Of a DNA stretch of 64,000 nucleotides, positions 1 to 11,066 are shown piece after piece. How positions within the stretch are numbered: position 1 is the stretch's first letter; each line of letters begins with the position of its first letter. This stretch comes from Antedon mediterranea (lineage: Eukaryota; Echinodermata; Crinoidea; Comatulida; Antedonidae). A program made the translations under genes and the position numbers. The stretch lies in contig NC_092677.1 of assembly GCF_964355755.1 (NCBI RefSeq), forward strand, positions 15,534,101-15,598,100, in the 5' to 3' direction. The notes below the pieces were generated by a model. The model worked only from the letters and a program-made list of their open reading frames with translations, was not told where the DNA came from and made no database searches.

Positions 1-546
1 GCCAATGTTTCCTCTATTTTTAAAAAAGGCTCTAAGAAATCACCGGCAAACTATAGGCCTGTTAGTTTAACTTCCCGTTTTTGTAAATTGATGGAATCTG
101 TCTTGAGGGATGATATTATTGATCATCTTGACTCGTTCCATTTACTGAATACATGGGTTCTTGAAAGGAAGATCTTGTCTGACAAATTTACTAATGTTTC
201 TTGAGAAGGTGACATATGAAATTGACCAGGGTTTACCAGTAGATGTAATTTATTTTGATTTCCAAAAGGCCTTCGATAAAGTTTCTCATGTAAGGTTGAT
301 GAATAAAGTTTTGGCTCATGGTATTGAAGGTCCATTTGGCATGTGGATACAAAATTGGCTTAGTGATAGATCTCAAAGGGTTGTTGTGAATGGTAGGAAA
401 TCTGAGTGGGTGGGCCCCTGTTCATAGTGGTGTGCCTCAGGGTTCGGTCCTCGGACCGGTGCAGTGGTGTGCCTCAGGGTTCGGTCCTCGGATCGGTGCT
501 TTTACTCATTTTTATTGATGACATAGATTTTTCCATTGATTCTTCA
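1..546 (+). pseudogene. CR1-like LINE reverse transcriptase, 5' part of fragment
   Basis: The conceptual translation shows the non-LTR reverse-transcriptase signatures YRPVSLTS, then an FDFQKAFDKV core, then a GVPQGSVLGP-type motif and IDDID. These match CR1/Jockey-superfamily LINEs. The frame is broken: the segment between YRPVSLTS and the AFDKV core has lost sequence and shifted, and the PQGSVLGP motif is duplicated (see 425-500). The fragment runs off the left edge, so endonuclease and ORF1 are not visible. It continues at 1799 after an inserted Helitron-like element. It is a dead copy, and the assignment beyond the superfamily is inference. Confidence 0.85.
425..500 (+). repeat. 38-bp tandem duplication inside the LINE RT motif
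   Basis: Two near-identical 38-bp units lie head to tail, each starting near CAGTGGTGTGCCTCAGGG and covering the codons of the GVPQGSVLGP motif. Unit length 38 is not a multiple of three, so the duplication itself breaks the reverse-transcriptase frame. Confidence 0.75.
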
Positions 547-1798
547 TCTATATATAAATTTACGTAAGGGCAAAAATCGGTAAATCGTGCGTTATTTCTA
601 GAATGTTTACTCGATGGTATATAAAGTTGGTTCGTACTTTCGGTACTAATTTTAACCACCTGATGTAACCCTGTTTACTAATTAAATTGAGTTCGATAAT
701 TAGTTATTGACGATTAAAACGAATTTAGGTTCAACGATTTGCCCCAAATAGGGGTGTTTTTCGATCGTGGTATACACTGTCTAATGGATGTCAATTTGAA
801 AAATACCCGCACACAATAATACGAGGACACTTCGCATTTTCCTATCTCCTCCTACGATAATTGTTTTTAATAGCTGAAAACCGGTTGAACAGTTCGAGTA
901 CACCATCATAATGTTGAAGACAGGCCGATTTTCTTTAAAAAATGGTATTTTGATACATGTAATATACGTTTTTACAAATGTATTGATTTGTGATGAATGG
1001 AACGTTCCAAATTATTTGGTTTAACCATAGAGGTATAGATTTAGATTTATGGGCCACCTTGGAGAATAAACATAAATAGTATTGCAATGCTGTACAATAC
1101 TGTTAAGGTATTAACCACTTTTGATCGCAATTTGAATCGCGAATTTCTTACTGTGAGTGTTGGTACTGTTAGATATAATATAAACAAATATACAAATAAA
1201 CTTTATTACTGTGAGTGTGGGTAGGCCTTACTGTTAGATTATAAACATATAATATACAAATAAATAAACGTTATTACTGACAGTTGTTTCTCAACGTTTG
1301 TATTAATTAATAATTTAAAAATATATAAACGTACGTAGTGGTGTATCGTTACATGTACTTTACTATTTCAATCGACTATGACAGTGAGAGTTTTAACAAA
1401 GTATTAAATCGTAAATGTTTTACTGTATTTAGTGGTATATTATTTATAGGCCTATAAAACATTAAAAACAATATTTCGTTACTGAGTGGATAAGAATATA
1501 TTTTAAAATGTTTCCTCTTTGTACCTATCTTCTTCCCCCATCCCTCAACCATTAATGTTACATACAAAACACAAATTGGGTTTGTTTAAATAGTCCAAAT
1601 AAAAAAATTTGACTCATTTTGTTTCTCTCTCGGAAGTAATTCCCAGGGTGCTAATTTTAGCTGACTACATAAATCATCATGTATATTTATTCGTTTCTGA
1701 AACCTCCATTTTTTTCTCGCTGGAAAATACTGTGTATTCGAGAACCATCTGTGGGCACGACCTAGATGGTACGCGAGCGAAGCGAGCGTGCCATCTAG
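547..1798 (+). mobile_element. Non-autonomous Helitron-like element, copy 1
   Basis: The element starts TCTATATATAAATTTACG and ends with a palindrome that finishes in CTAG. It sits between a host A (546) and T (1799) with no target duplication, which is the A|TC...CTRR|T signature of Helitrons. Joining 546 to 1799 restores the open LINE reading frame into the FADD box, so both ends are fixed to the base. The 3' hairpin (stem CTAGATGGTACGC against GCGTGCCATCTAG) includes the terminal CTAG itself, whereas canonical Helitrons place it about 10 nt upstream. No Rep/helicase coding is present. A second copy (7675-8870) has the same ends and a third (29631 onward) shares the left end. Confidence 0.75.
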
Positions 1799-2521
1799 TT
1801 GTTGAAATTTGCTGATGACATTAAATTGTTTGGAAGTGTGCATTCCGAGGTCGATCCTGGAGTACTACAAAATGATATTGACAAGTTATCACTTTGGTGT
1901 CGTGAATCCCAAATGAGCTTTAATAGTAGTAATAGTAGGGGTTATCCTAGATGAAGTAACGGAACAAAAAGACTTGGGAGTGATTATTGATAAATCTAAA
2001 AGACTAGTAAACAATGTGTAGCAGCAGCCAAAACAGCAAATCGAGTTGTAGGTACTATTAAAAGATCCATTAAATATAAATCAGTTGATATGATTAAATC
2101 GCTTTATATTGGATTAGTCAGGCCTCATCTCGAATTTGCAGTCCAGGCATGGTCTCCTCAATTAAGGAAGAAAGACATTCATTTATTAGAAAAAGTTCAG
2201 AGGAGAGCAACTAGGCTACCACCTAGTTTGCATGGCATGCCCTATGCAGATAGGTTAAAAGTTTTTAATTTAAAAACCTTAGAAGAAAGACGACATAGAT
2301 GGGACACTAGGGGTCATAAACATAAATTGAAAAAGAATAATGCTCGATTAAATTGCCGTAGTCATTTTTTTACCCAACGAGTCGTAAGTTCATGGAATGC
2401 TCTCCCTGCTAGTACAGTAGAAGTTGACACAACCATACTATTTAAAAGACAATTTCAGAAGACGAGGGGGGCTAATAGAAGGCCACGATCGGCCTACCAG
2501 CCTCTTGCACCACTCATTTAG
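1799..2521 (+). pseudogene. CR1-like LINE reverse transcriptase, 3' part of fragment
   Basis: This continues the LINE of 1-546 after the Helitron-like insertion. It begins with the FADD catalytic box (FADDIKLFG). The C-terminal part, from about 2090, reads MIKSLYIGLVRPHLEFA and then WSPQLRKKDIHLLEKVQRRA, the usual 3' region of CR1-type RTs. It closes with VVSSWNALP and a stop at 2519-2521. The stretch 1915-2090 has frame disruptions. It is a decayed element, not a host gene. Confidence 0.85.
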
Positions 2522-3101
2522 AGTGGTGTACGGTGAGTTACGGTGGGTGCTTCACAAAATGTAAACATTATACATCAAATGGCAGGCCTACTCACCTTGC
2601 GCCTTTGTATTCCGAGTTGGCTGCGGCAGGATGATACACAGGTCGTTGTTGGAGAAAAGGCCTAGAACAGCATATTTATTCATTCATATTGACACAGCAT
2701 ATTTTTTCAAAACGCATTGTGTACCAAATGCCTTGGTCATGGGTAGGCTACACAGTCCGCTTAAAATTACATGTGTTCATCTCTGTAGTTACTCAGTTAC
2801 AGCGATTGAGTAAGCGTCACGCAAAACGTCTTAAACACTGGGCATTCCAACACAGTAATCAGTACTAGTGAGACAATTGGGTTATTTACATAATAATTAA
2901 GGTTTTCCACCAGGTGGATTTCGTGCGGATCGAAAGCGTTGGTATTGCCTATATTAGCATTAGAGTATTCTCTTTTTTTGCGAAAATCAATCACAGTTTA
3001 TTACAAATATTTGAAAAACCCGAAGATATTCTCATTTACTTCTTTTTAAATAACCATCGTTTTAATAAATGAACTATTTTCTTTGAATCTTTATTTTTCA
3101 G
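2522..3101. other. Intergenic stretch without recognised gene
   Basis: AT-rich sequence between the LINE remnant and the PAN/Link-like gene. No convincing coding segment or repeat was recognised. It presumably holds the upstream part of the next gene (5'UTR intron or promoter), because 3102 begins directly after a splice acceptor-like TTTTTCAG. Confidence 0.5.
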
Positions 3102-3191
3102 GCGTGTGCTGATATTATTCTGGCTAATCGTGTTCTATGATGTCAAATATGTATTGGATCGTTGCAGTTATTTCACTTTCTACAGCACAAG
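3102..3191 (+). CDS. Exon with signal peptide of PAN/Link-like protein
   Basis: An acceptor-like tract ending TTTTTCAG precedes 3102, and a donor GTAGG follows 3191. Translation starts at ATG 3137 (a second ATG follows at once) and gives MMSNMYWIVAVISLSTAQ plus one base of the next codon, a short hydrophobic signal peptide. The open phase (one base) fits exactly the next exon at 3840. The exon is too short to stand out as an open frame and was found by splice-phase matching. 3102-3136 is 5'UTR. Confidence 0.7.
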
Positions 3192-5147
3192 GTAGGATGC
3201 TTTAACATGATAACGAAAATAATGAAAGTAGTTTTTTCCCACACTACTTGGGGACACAAAGATGACGAGTGTATCACAAAATATATATAATTTGTTATTT
3301 AACAAAAAAAATCGAGACTGGCTATTGAAATATTTACCTGAATTGGATAGACATATTATTTGATGACGAAGAAAACAGATAATTGTGAAAATAATAATAA
3401 TATTGTGATAATCGGAAAATGATGATGATATAGGCCTTATATGACAATCAAATAACGGTAAAGAAGATAAATATATACAATAACGATACTATTGATATCA
3501 ACAATCAATACATTCCAGAACATTCTTGAACCAGGTTACTAAGGTGATGAAAAATATTCATATGATGTTGATGATGAGAAGGATGATGATGATATAAGTG
3601 TTGATAATCGATCGATCGATGACAAGTATTTAGACGAGATAACAATGGTGATGTACACGCTGACGAGGGTAGAGCTATATTTCTTATGCAGACATATTTA
3701 TTAGTAATACTTGATGATAAATATACCAAAGCAGTGATAGTTAGTTTATGTACAGCAATAAAGTACAAAGGTTGTAATAATAATAAAGATTCAAGTGATG
3801 AAGAAAATAATATCGTAACAAATTTCGTTTCGCTTCCAGCTCGTACACCATCAGGGCTTAAATCGGCGATGTTTGCTGTTCGTACAAAGACTGGGCCTAT
3901 TCCAGAACGCAAAAATGATCAACCGACTGGCATCAGATGCGCACAAGCATGTTTAAGATTAGGTTACGATGAATGTAATCACTTTAAGATTATTAGCGGT
4001 GAAGGAGGAATGTCTGGATGCCAGATTAACTCTCATACAACGGATGGTGAAGCGGCATGGGATTACGCTCTTAAGGTAACAAGTAACTTAAATGATAAAT
4101 TTGACATACTTTGTTTATGGTAATGAATAAGCTACTTGTGAGGTGGCTGTTTTTTGTGTGGCTAAAGGGTTTTGCAAGCGACAATGTGGCGTTGATGTTT
4201 TATTAAGTTTCATTTATTTTCAGGATGGAGTGATCATTAAGGTAACTGATGACGTAAACTACCAGCAAGCATCAGATCTGTGTCTGCAACGGAAAGGAAC
4301 TCTTGCGTTCTACGAGCAACTGATGTCTGCCACCAAATACGGAATGAATATGACATGTGATCAGTGTTGGCTAATCAGTGGCGAAGTAACATTCAGCAGT
4401 GGAGACACCGGGTGTGATCTTGCGGATGCATCGACTCGTTTCAACCTGTATCCAGAACGTGATGAACTCTATAGTTGCTTCTACTGCTACATCTACTCAA
4501 ATCAACCACAATATAAGCATAGCTACTACCCTGATAGCAAGCTTCTCTACCTTAGAAGAAACCAAGATACAGGGTATAATTACACTGAAGCAGAAACTCG
4601 ATGTCAGAAAGAGTTTGGAGGTCACCTAGCCCTACCTATGGAGGTATATAATGTTAGTTTAAGTGGTGTTCAAATGTGCTTGGACGAACAATTTTGGTTT
4701 TCTCGCAATATGTTTGGAATGTGTTGCATTCAAGAATATAACGATACATGCTGGTCCAACATTTTAGTTGGAGGAAGGTTCAGAATTGATCATGGAAATA
4801 GGTATTTAAGTGTGTTTTGCTCACTATCAAACATCGATATCAATCAGTATCCTTATCCATCTCACGGGGTAATAGCCATTAGAGGAGAAGGTAAATGGAC
4901 ATTCACATACAATGAAGCCTCCTCAAAATGTGATGATATTGGCGGTACACTAGCGACTAAAGAGCAAGTGTATCTGGCTTACTTGATGGGATATGTTTAT
5001 AGAAACTTTGGTTGGGTCGTAGGTGGGAACATAGTATCGTCATGTTCCATAATAACGCCAGGGGGAGGTTGTAATTCGATAGCTTTCAATGAAAAATCGC
5101 CATTCAAATCTGAATATGACGCATATTGTCACGTTCCTCCTGTTTAA
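3137..5147 (+). CDS. Secreted protein with PAN/apple-like region and three Link-like repeats
   Basis: Coding exons are 3137-3191, 3840-4075 and 4224-5147 (55+236+924 nt = 405 codons, 404 aa). All junctions are GT/AG and the phases agree. After the signal peptide, about residues 19-97 hold a Cys pattern (CAQACLRLGYDECNHFKI, then SGCQ) like PAN/apple domains. Residues about 98-404 hold three repeats of about 100 aa, each with an 'NYxxAxxxCxxxxGTLA' helix followed by Trp and Cys positions. The clearest are TEAETRCQKEFGGHLALP and TYNEASSKCDDIGGTLAT. This resembles the Link (hyaluronan-binding) subtype of the C-type lectin fold. Role by family: an extracellular carbohydrate or matrix binder. The Link call is pattern-based, and a divergent C-type lectin is the alternative. 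There is no membrane anchor. Confidence 0.65.
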
Positions 5148-6435
5148 ATTATGCAAACATGTTGCCTACACGGGCAAACATTTCTTGCCAAACCCAGAGT
5201 TTGAAAACTAAAGTGTAGAGTGGACTTTTACACGGTCATATACACAGTAAACTACACTACTTCAACTACTTTATCAATTGAAATAATTATTACAACTGGG
5301 TAGACCTACAGTACAAAGGAAATGGAGCATAAGCATAGGGCAAACATACAAAACTTTCAGTTTTGTTTTGATTGATGATTGGTGTACTATGTAGTTTAAA
5401 TTCTAATATCATAGACATGTTAATGTATTTTAATTTTATAGTATAAATTATGCTTACGACTATACTCAAATGTTCTGCACGGCATAGGAAGATGAATACA
5501 AGGATTTCCGAAGAAATACTTTTATATAAACATTTACAGGCATTCAATTAGTATCGTTATTATAATGATTTATATATTTAGTTGTGCATTATTATAAAGG
5601 AGAATATTTTATATCGTTGTTTAAACGTTATAAATAATAATAGTAATGTCATTTATAGTTTTGAAAACAAGCAAACCCTTTAAAAATACAGTAATTTCAA
5701 TCCTTTTTTTTTTTACTTCTTCTTTGTTTGTAATTATTTGTAGAATCTGATATTTTGAAGCCCATATTTTTTAAAATATGAATTATTTTATAATTAAGGC
5801 ATTATTTAATTATTTTAAGGCAAAATATTCCACAAAAATACACAACCCTAGGAACTGTGACTACAATGTGTAACAGATATTACACAGATGTTTTTTATTA
5901 TTACACAGGTATTTTTTATCATTGGACAGATATTTTTGTCTAAATTATAATAATATATACCTATCTATAAACCTGAAAAATAAAGATTACAATTTTAAAT
6001 AGGCCATTTTTTTTATGCCGTTTTAACTGTCTATAACATATCTATTCTATATTATATTGTTGTATCATAATAAATAAACCTATGAAAAGTGGTATTTATT
6101 GTTTGAATACATTTCGTGGAAACCTGTTCTTTTGGTTAATTGTTGCTTTGAAATCTACAAAAAGAGGACTAAAATTTTATAAATATCGTTTGTTATTAAC
6201 ATTCAATATTTTGTTTCATATAACACCTAAAAACAATCCTGCTTTGCCTCGTTGACATGACCTTTTATCATTCACCTCATGCCATTATTTGTACCATTAC
6301 TCATAAACATTTAAAATGTGTATAATACTATTTATATGCGTAAATGTATTAAAAACAGAAGTTGTAATAGATATTAGATAATTATCATCTCGAGGGTTGA
6401 CTTTCATTATTAACCATAAGAGTTTACTCCAACCA
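5148..6435. other. 3'UTR/intergenic of the PAN/Link-like gene
   Basis: AT-rich noncoding DNA. An AATAAA at 5979-5984, about 830 nt after the stop, is a candidate polyadenylation signal for the upstream gene. From about 6365 the sequence starts to resemble the stop-codon region of the CD109-like genes (see the relic feature). No open frame with recognisable content was seen on either strand. Confidence 0.45.
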
Positions 6436-6698
6436 TTAAAGATGTATTATTCTCCTGAGAAAAAAAATATTTTTTTATGAAATTTGTTTGTTGAATATGC
6501 CAGTTTAATGTCACATAATAGTTGATTGGAAAATAATTGTAATAATTTAAAGGAAAAAAATATTAAAATTGGCTAATGGGTTTTTGGTTAAATTTAACTG
6601 TTTATTTTGTCATTTTATAAGTGAAAAGATTATTTTTTCTGGTTTTTAACTTTTTTATGGCCTATTTTTATTGTTTTGGTGGGACAATACATCTTTAA
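6436..6698. mobile_element. MITE with TTAAAGATGTATT terminal inverted repeats
   Basis: The left end TTAAAGATGTATTATTCTCC is mirrored at the right end by GGGACAATACATCTTTAA. The 263-bp AT-rich interior has no coding. Related ends occur near 32050-32345 and 38112, and interior-like sequence near 9340-9430 and 30430-30510, so this is a family. Its superfamily was not determined. Confidence 0.6.
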
Positions 6699-6880
6699 CT
6701 AAGTCTGTAGTTATTTCGAAGTTTTTCGAAGTTTGTCTGAAATACAAGCTCAGGTAGTATACGTATGAAACGCCATATGTACCAAAATAGTCATTTTTTT
6801 TACTAATATTAAGTCAAAACTTCGTCTGGAACCCAGATTAACGCTCACGATGAGTGTAACGACACGTACAACTTATTGAT

Positions 6881-7067
6881 AGTGGCGTAACGCAGAGGCC
6901 TCTAGTTTAAGAACCCTAAGTGGTCCTCAAACGCTGGAGGCCTATTTTTAGCCTTTTCGACATATTTTAATGCCTGTTTTTTCCTCTGGGAACTGCTCAG
7001 GGGCCCCCCATAAGATCGGTGGCGCCCCTGGGTTTAGCCGGTGAGCGCTCATAGCCGTTACGTCACT
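6881..7067. mobile_element. MITE with AGTGGCGTAACG inverted ends
   Basis: The 187-bp segment begins AGTGGCGTAACG and ends CGTTACGTCACT, an imperfect 12-bp inverted repeat. It is GC-richer than its surroundings (contains CTCAGGGGCCCCCC). It has no coding and no clear target duplication. It sits inside the decayed last-exon relic. Confidence 0.5.
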
Positions 7068-7110
7068 GCTTCTGGTGAAGACAATTTAAATACAAGTGAG
7101 TATTACAAGT

Positions 7111-7674
7111 AAAAATTAAAATGCGTTGCTATTACAATGCAGCGGCTGAAGCAGAAGTTTATTTATACTTGACAGAGGTCATAGTGATTAAGCAATGTCG
7201 TGTTTAACATTCGATAACTTGTAAACCCATTATATTTGGAAAAAAACATCTTTGAACAAAGTAAAGAATATGCATGAGTAGCTGGAGAAACACTCTCACA
7301 CGTGGGTACCATATATTGGGTCTTTCAGTTCCAGGTCAACATACGACTAAATACACTAACTGGATGCTACACAACTTAGGAGCCAATCTTAAGCTCTACA
7401 CTATTACTTTATGTGATAACGTCATATAAATACAATATTTTGGCACAACCCAATTTTTTTGTCAAACTAGCTTGATAGTGTAGACAGAGTTTTATGGTGT
7501 TTTCAGAGAATGACTTAGAGCTGAGACGAACTATATATAAAAGAGATTCGAAACGCGGGTCGGTTCTCTTTGATCTTATAATTTAGACCTAATGTTCTCA
7601 TTGTTATGTTACGTGTGTGCTCGAGAATAGCCAGCCCGACTCGGAGAGACTGCGTCGCCATAGTATTATTATTA
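7111..7674. other. Intergenic stretch with one short MITE
   Basis: No gene was recognised. 7391-7490 is a copy of the GCTCTGTCTACAC inverted-repeat family. A TATATATAAAAG sequence near 7531 resembles a TATA box, but no coding sequence follows it. Confidence 0.4.
7391..7490. mobile_element. Short MITE of the GCTCTGTCTACAC family, copy 1
   Basis: The left end AAGCTCTACACTATTA is mirrored by TAGTGTAGACAGAG at the right end. Two more copies (17864-17978 and 21740-21878) lie in introns of CD109-like copy A. All have an about 100-140 bp AT-rich core containing a TATGTGA..(C)ATC-type motif. Confidence 0.55.
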
Positions 7675-8870
7675 CTAGATGGTACGCGAGCGTACCATCT
7701 AGGTCGTGCCCACAGCTCAGATGGGACGTTCTCGAATACACAGTAATTTCAGCGTAAAACAATGGCGATTTCAAATGTACGTACGTTTACAGAAACGAAC
7801 AAATAGACACGATGATTTTTGCAGTCAACTAAAATTAGCACCATGGGAATTACTTGCTAAAGAGAAATCAAATTTTTGATTTAAAACAAACCCAATTTGT
7901 GTTTTGTATGTAACATTAATGTTGAGGGAAGGTACAAAGAGGAACCAAAATATATTCTTTATTCTTTATCCACTCAGCAACGAAATATTTTGTTCATGTT
8001 TTATAGGCCTATAAATAATATACCACTAAATACAGTAAAAGAATTTGCGATTTAATACTTTGTTAAAACTGTCACTGTCATAGTCGATTGAAATAGTAAA
8101 GTAGGCCTACATGTGACGATACACCACTACGACGTTTATATTTTATGTAATTATTAATACAAACGTTGAGAAGCAACTGTCAGTAATATAGTTTAATTGT
8201 ATATTATAATCTAACAGTAGGGCCTCCCACACTCACAGAATAGAGTTTATTTGTATATAATTACACTCACAGTAAACAATTTGCGATTCAAATGGCGACC
8301 AAAAATGGTTAATAGGTATTTACAGTATTGTATAGTAGTATTGTAATACTATATCTTAAGGGCCCATACATTTACATATGTTAAACCATGGAGATATACC
8401 AAATAATTTGGAATATCCCATTCATCGCAAATCAATACATTTGTATAAACGTAGGCCTATATTAAATCAGAACAGTATTTTTTTAAAGAAAATCTTCAAC
8501 ATTATGATGCTGTACTCGAGCTGTTAAACCGGTTTTCAGCCATTAAAAACAATTATCTTAGTAGGAGATAGGAAAATGCGAAGCATCCTCGTATTATTAT
8601 TGTGTGCGGGTATTTTTCAAGATGGACATCCATTAGACAATGTATACCACGATCGGAAAACACCCCTATTTGGGGCAAAGCGTTGAACCTAGATTCGTTT
8701 TAATTGTCAATAACTAATTATCGAACTCAATTTAATTAGTAAACAGGGTTACTTCAGGTGGTTAAAATAAGTACCGAAAGTACGAACCAACTTTATATAC
8801 CATCGGGTAAACATTCTAGAAATAACGCGCGATTTACCAAATTTTGCCCTTACGTAAATTTATATATAGA
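7675..8870 (-). mobile_element. Non-autonomous Helitron-like element, copy 2
   Basis: On the minus strand it starts TCTATATATAAATTTACG and ends in a perfect palindrome CTAGATGGTACGC-TC-GCGTACCATCTAG. It is flanked by A before and T after, as in copy 1. The interior is collinear with 547-1798 (reverse complement) with about 5-10% visible differences and some indels (1196 bp). No coding capacity. Confidence 0.75.
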
Positions 8871-10848
8871 TTATTGTTAACAACTCTCTGGTTCAAGTTA
8901 CACACAATTGCAAATTTCTGTTACAGAGTGTTAAAATGTAAGAGTTTTAAATAATGTTTGGTACTTAACTGTTAGTAATCTAGTTTTAGTAGAACTAGGT
9001 CTGCAAAGTACTAGACTCGTAGACAATCGACCCGATAAGACTGGGTGTGTTTCATTTTTGATACTACATGATTCATTATGCATGATAACACATATATTCA
9101 AGCAATAACAGGTGGTGGTAGCCTGCAGGCATAGTTTAGCATAAAGAGCAGATGTCACTGTATGTTTACGGCCATCCATGGAGAAATAAGTTAGTATGGG
9201 CCATCCAAAGGTGGTACATTAACGACAGACTATTTTTTTTAAATAGCCTTTTTAATAACACATAATAGTGATTCACTCACCAAAAATTAAAAATAGATAT
9301 TATTTACCTGAAAAATCTGTATAAAAGCAAAAAATAGTCAAATTGTCTTTAACAATAGTTTTTGGATAAAACTGTTTAGTTTGTCTTTTTGTAAATGAAA
9401 TCATTATTTTTGTTTGTTTTTTTTTTCTACAGGAGTTGAATAACTTTATTAAAACTACAGAGTAGCCTACCGTATTCAAAATCTGAGTTCATTAATTTTA
9501 ATTGTTCATCAGCTTTAATGAGAGGCTTAATAAACATGCAATATACTTATGTAAAAAGACTAACAAAAATCCAGTAATTTCAATATTTTTACAAATCAAT
9601 AAATATAATAATATATATATATTATTTCTTTTTCAAAAAATCTAATTATTATTTTTCTAAATATATATTAAATACGTATTTCAAGCAACTTATTTTTTTC
9701 TATTAAAAAAAATCAAGGTTTTGTTACAAAGAAACGATAGAAACTTACAAAAATACAAATTGATTATCATTAGTATCAGCAGTGAGTGATAACAAAAAGA
9801 ATTTATAAACCTTTACCAAAGCAATATATTAAAATAAATGCATTTTGCAAAGCACGCTCGTTGAGCTTGTGCACTCTTTGTGTTCATAATCAGTGTACCA
9901 CGGGGTGTACCATGTCCCACATAACTGGCTCAGCCTATTGTGCGAGTTCTGTGGTACATTTCATTTCGAAACCTGAGCTGCACTGACGAGATCTAATAAG
10001 ATCGAAACTATACTGTCTGCAGATTTGATATATTAATAAAACGTATTTAGCTTACACATGTTATACAAAAAAAATAGTTATATTCAGCTAATTTTTATAT
10101 AACATTGTGTGTAGGCTCTATGGTCCAATGTGAAATTTTAAACTACTAATAATAGAGAGTTTCAGATTTGCGACGACTGACGATCAAAGTATGTCATGTA
10201 ATCCCAACTGTGTGCATGCAGGATATTGGGAATGCGCTAGACACAGATTTGGTGATATCTAGGTCCAGGCGATGAAAGACGCTACATTGATTGACCTGAC
10301 CTAGGTAGGTCACCAGTCATCACAAATCAAAAGCTTTCCAACATTGTAAATTATGTTGCATGATTTGACCTTATAATGGTTACTATGATTTGTAAAATGA
10401 AATTGATTGACAAAATATTATTTGAATAGTATTGCAATTATCAATTTACCTAAACTTTTCGAAAAATAACACAATTTATTATCTTTTATGATTGATTTTT
10501 TGATAATTATTGAAATTTAAAACGTTATCAAAAAAATCAAAAAGTACTGTAATATCTTTAATCCATCTAGGAAATATCAAATAATAATATTTAAGTAACT
10601 AAAGTAATAAACAAATAGTAATACTGTAACATTTCACCTCATATATACACCTTACAGAGTCAACTATATCACAACCTAACTCTCTCAAAACCAACATTTT
10701 AATACGGTCCACTTTTTACTGTATAATTTATAAAAATATGATCTTGATTACATACAAAAAGTCCTACAAATAATGTTTAAAATGTACTTCAGAAGAAAAT
10801 GCTTACATTTCATTAGAGATATTAGATATAATTTGAGGGTTGACTTTA
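8871..10848. other. DNA downstream of CD109-like copy A, homologous to that downstream of copy B
   Basis: Collinear with 37960-38866. Shared blocks include AACAGGTGGTGG near 9110 and 38020, AAGGTTTTGTTACAAAG near 9715 and 38240, ATTTCACCTCATATATACACC near 10633 and 38583, and the ATCTTGATTACATACAAAAAG block near 10740 and 38690. The segment 9745-10315 is extra here. It contains ACATAACTGGCTCAG near 9918, echoed near 33120 upstream of the copy A first exon. No gene was recognised. The duplication unit therefore includes 3' flanking DNA. Confidence 0.6.
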
Positions 10849-11066
10849 TTAACATTTTATTTTCAATAACCCTGTAATGAAACAGCTCATGATGAGTGTA
10901 GCGATATTAAGAAGTGGGTGAGGAGTCATTTGAATGACAGCTGCAGAGGGTTCTGGTGTTGTATCTGCCGCACTCAATCTGATTGCTTTTCCACAAGTAT
11001 CACACAATTCATGGATGTTTGATTTACTCAAAGCATTTGACAAGTAAAACGTGGTGACTTGTTCAT
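10849..11066 (-). CDS. Copy A last coding exon with GPI-type tail
   Basis: Encodes the end of the receptor-binding-type domain (EQVTTFYLSNALSKSN), a Ser/Thr/Pro linker (SAADTTPEPSAAV) and a hydrophobic C-terminus (LLNIATLIMSCFITGLL) ending in a few residues, stop at 10849. Small residues before a hydrophobic end suit GPI attachment, as in CD109. A single membrane helix is the alternative. The last few residues differ from copy B. Confidence 0.8.

Larger units (their letters stand above)
6365..7110 (-). pseudogene. Decayed fragment of a third CD109-like last exon, split by two MITEs
   Basis: Short islands match the end of copies A and B in the right order and orientation. GAGGGTTGACTTT near 6393 and AGTTTACTCCAA near 6421 match the stop/3'UTR region. 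GCTCACGATGAGTGTAACGA near 6840 matches the tail exon (17 of 20 bases). CTGGTGAAGACAATT near 7071 matches the intron just upstream of that exon. Between the islands lie two inverted-repeat insertions (6436-6698 and 6881-7067). This suggests the CD109-like array once had another member on this side. Identity is limited and the call rests on collinearity. Confidence 0.45.

Noticed and set aside
3505-3912. Minus-strand 135-codon frame over the PAN-exon region
   Set aside because: Antisense to a well-supported exon and rich in His/Ser from GATGAT repeats. Low-complexity artefact.
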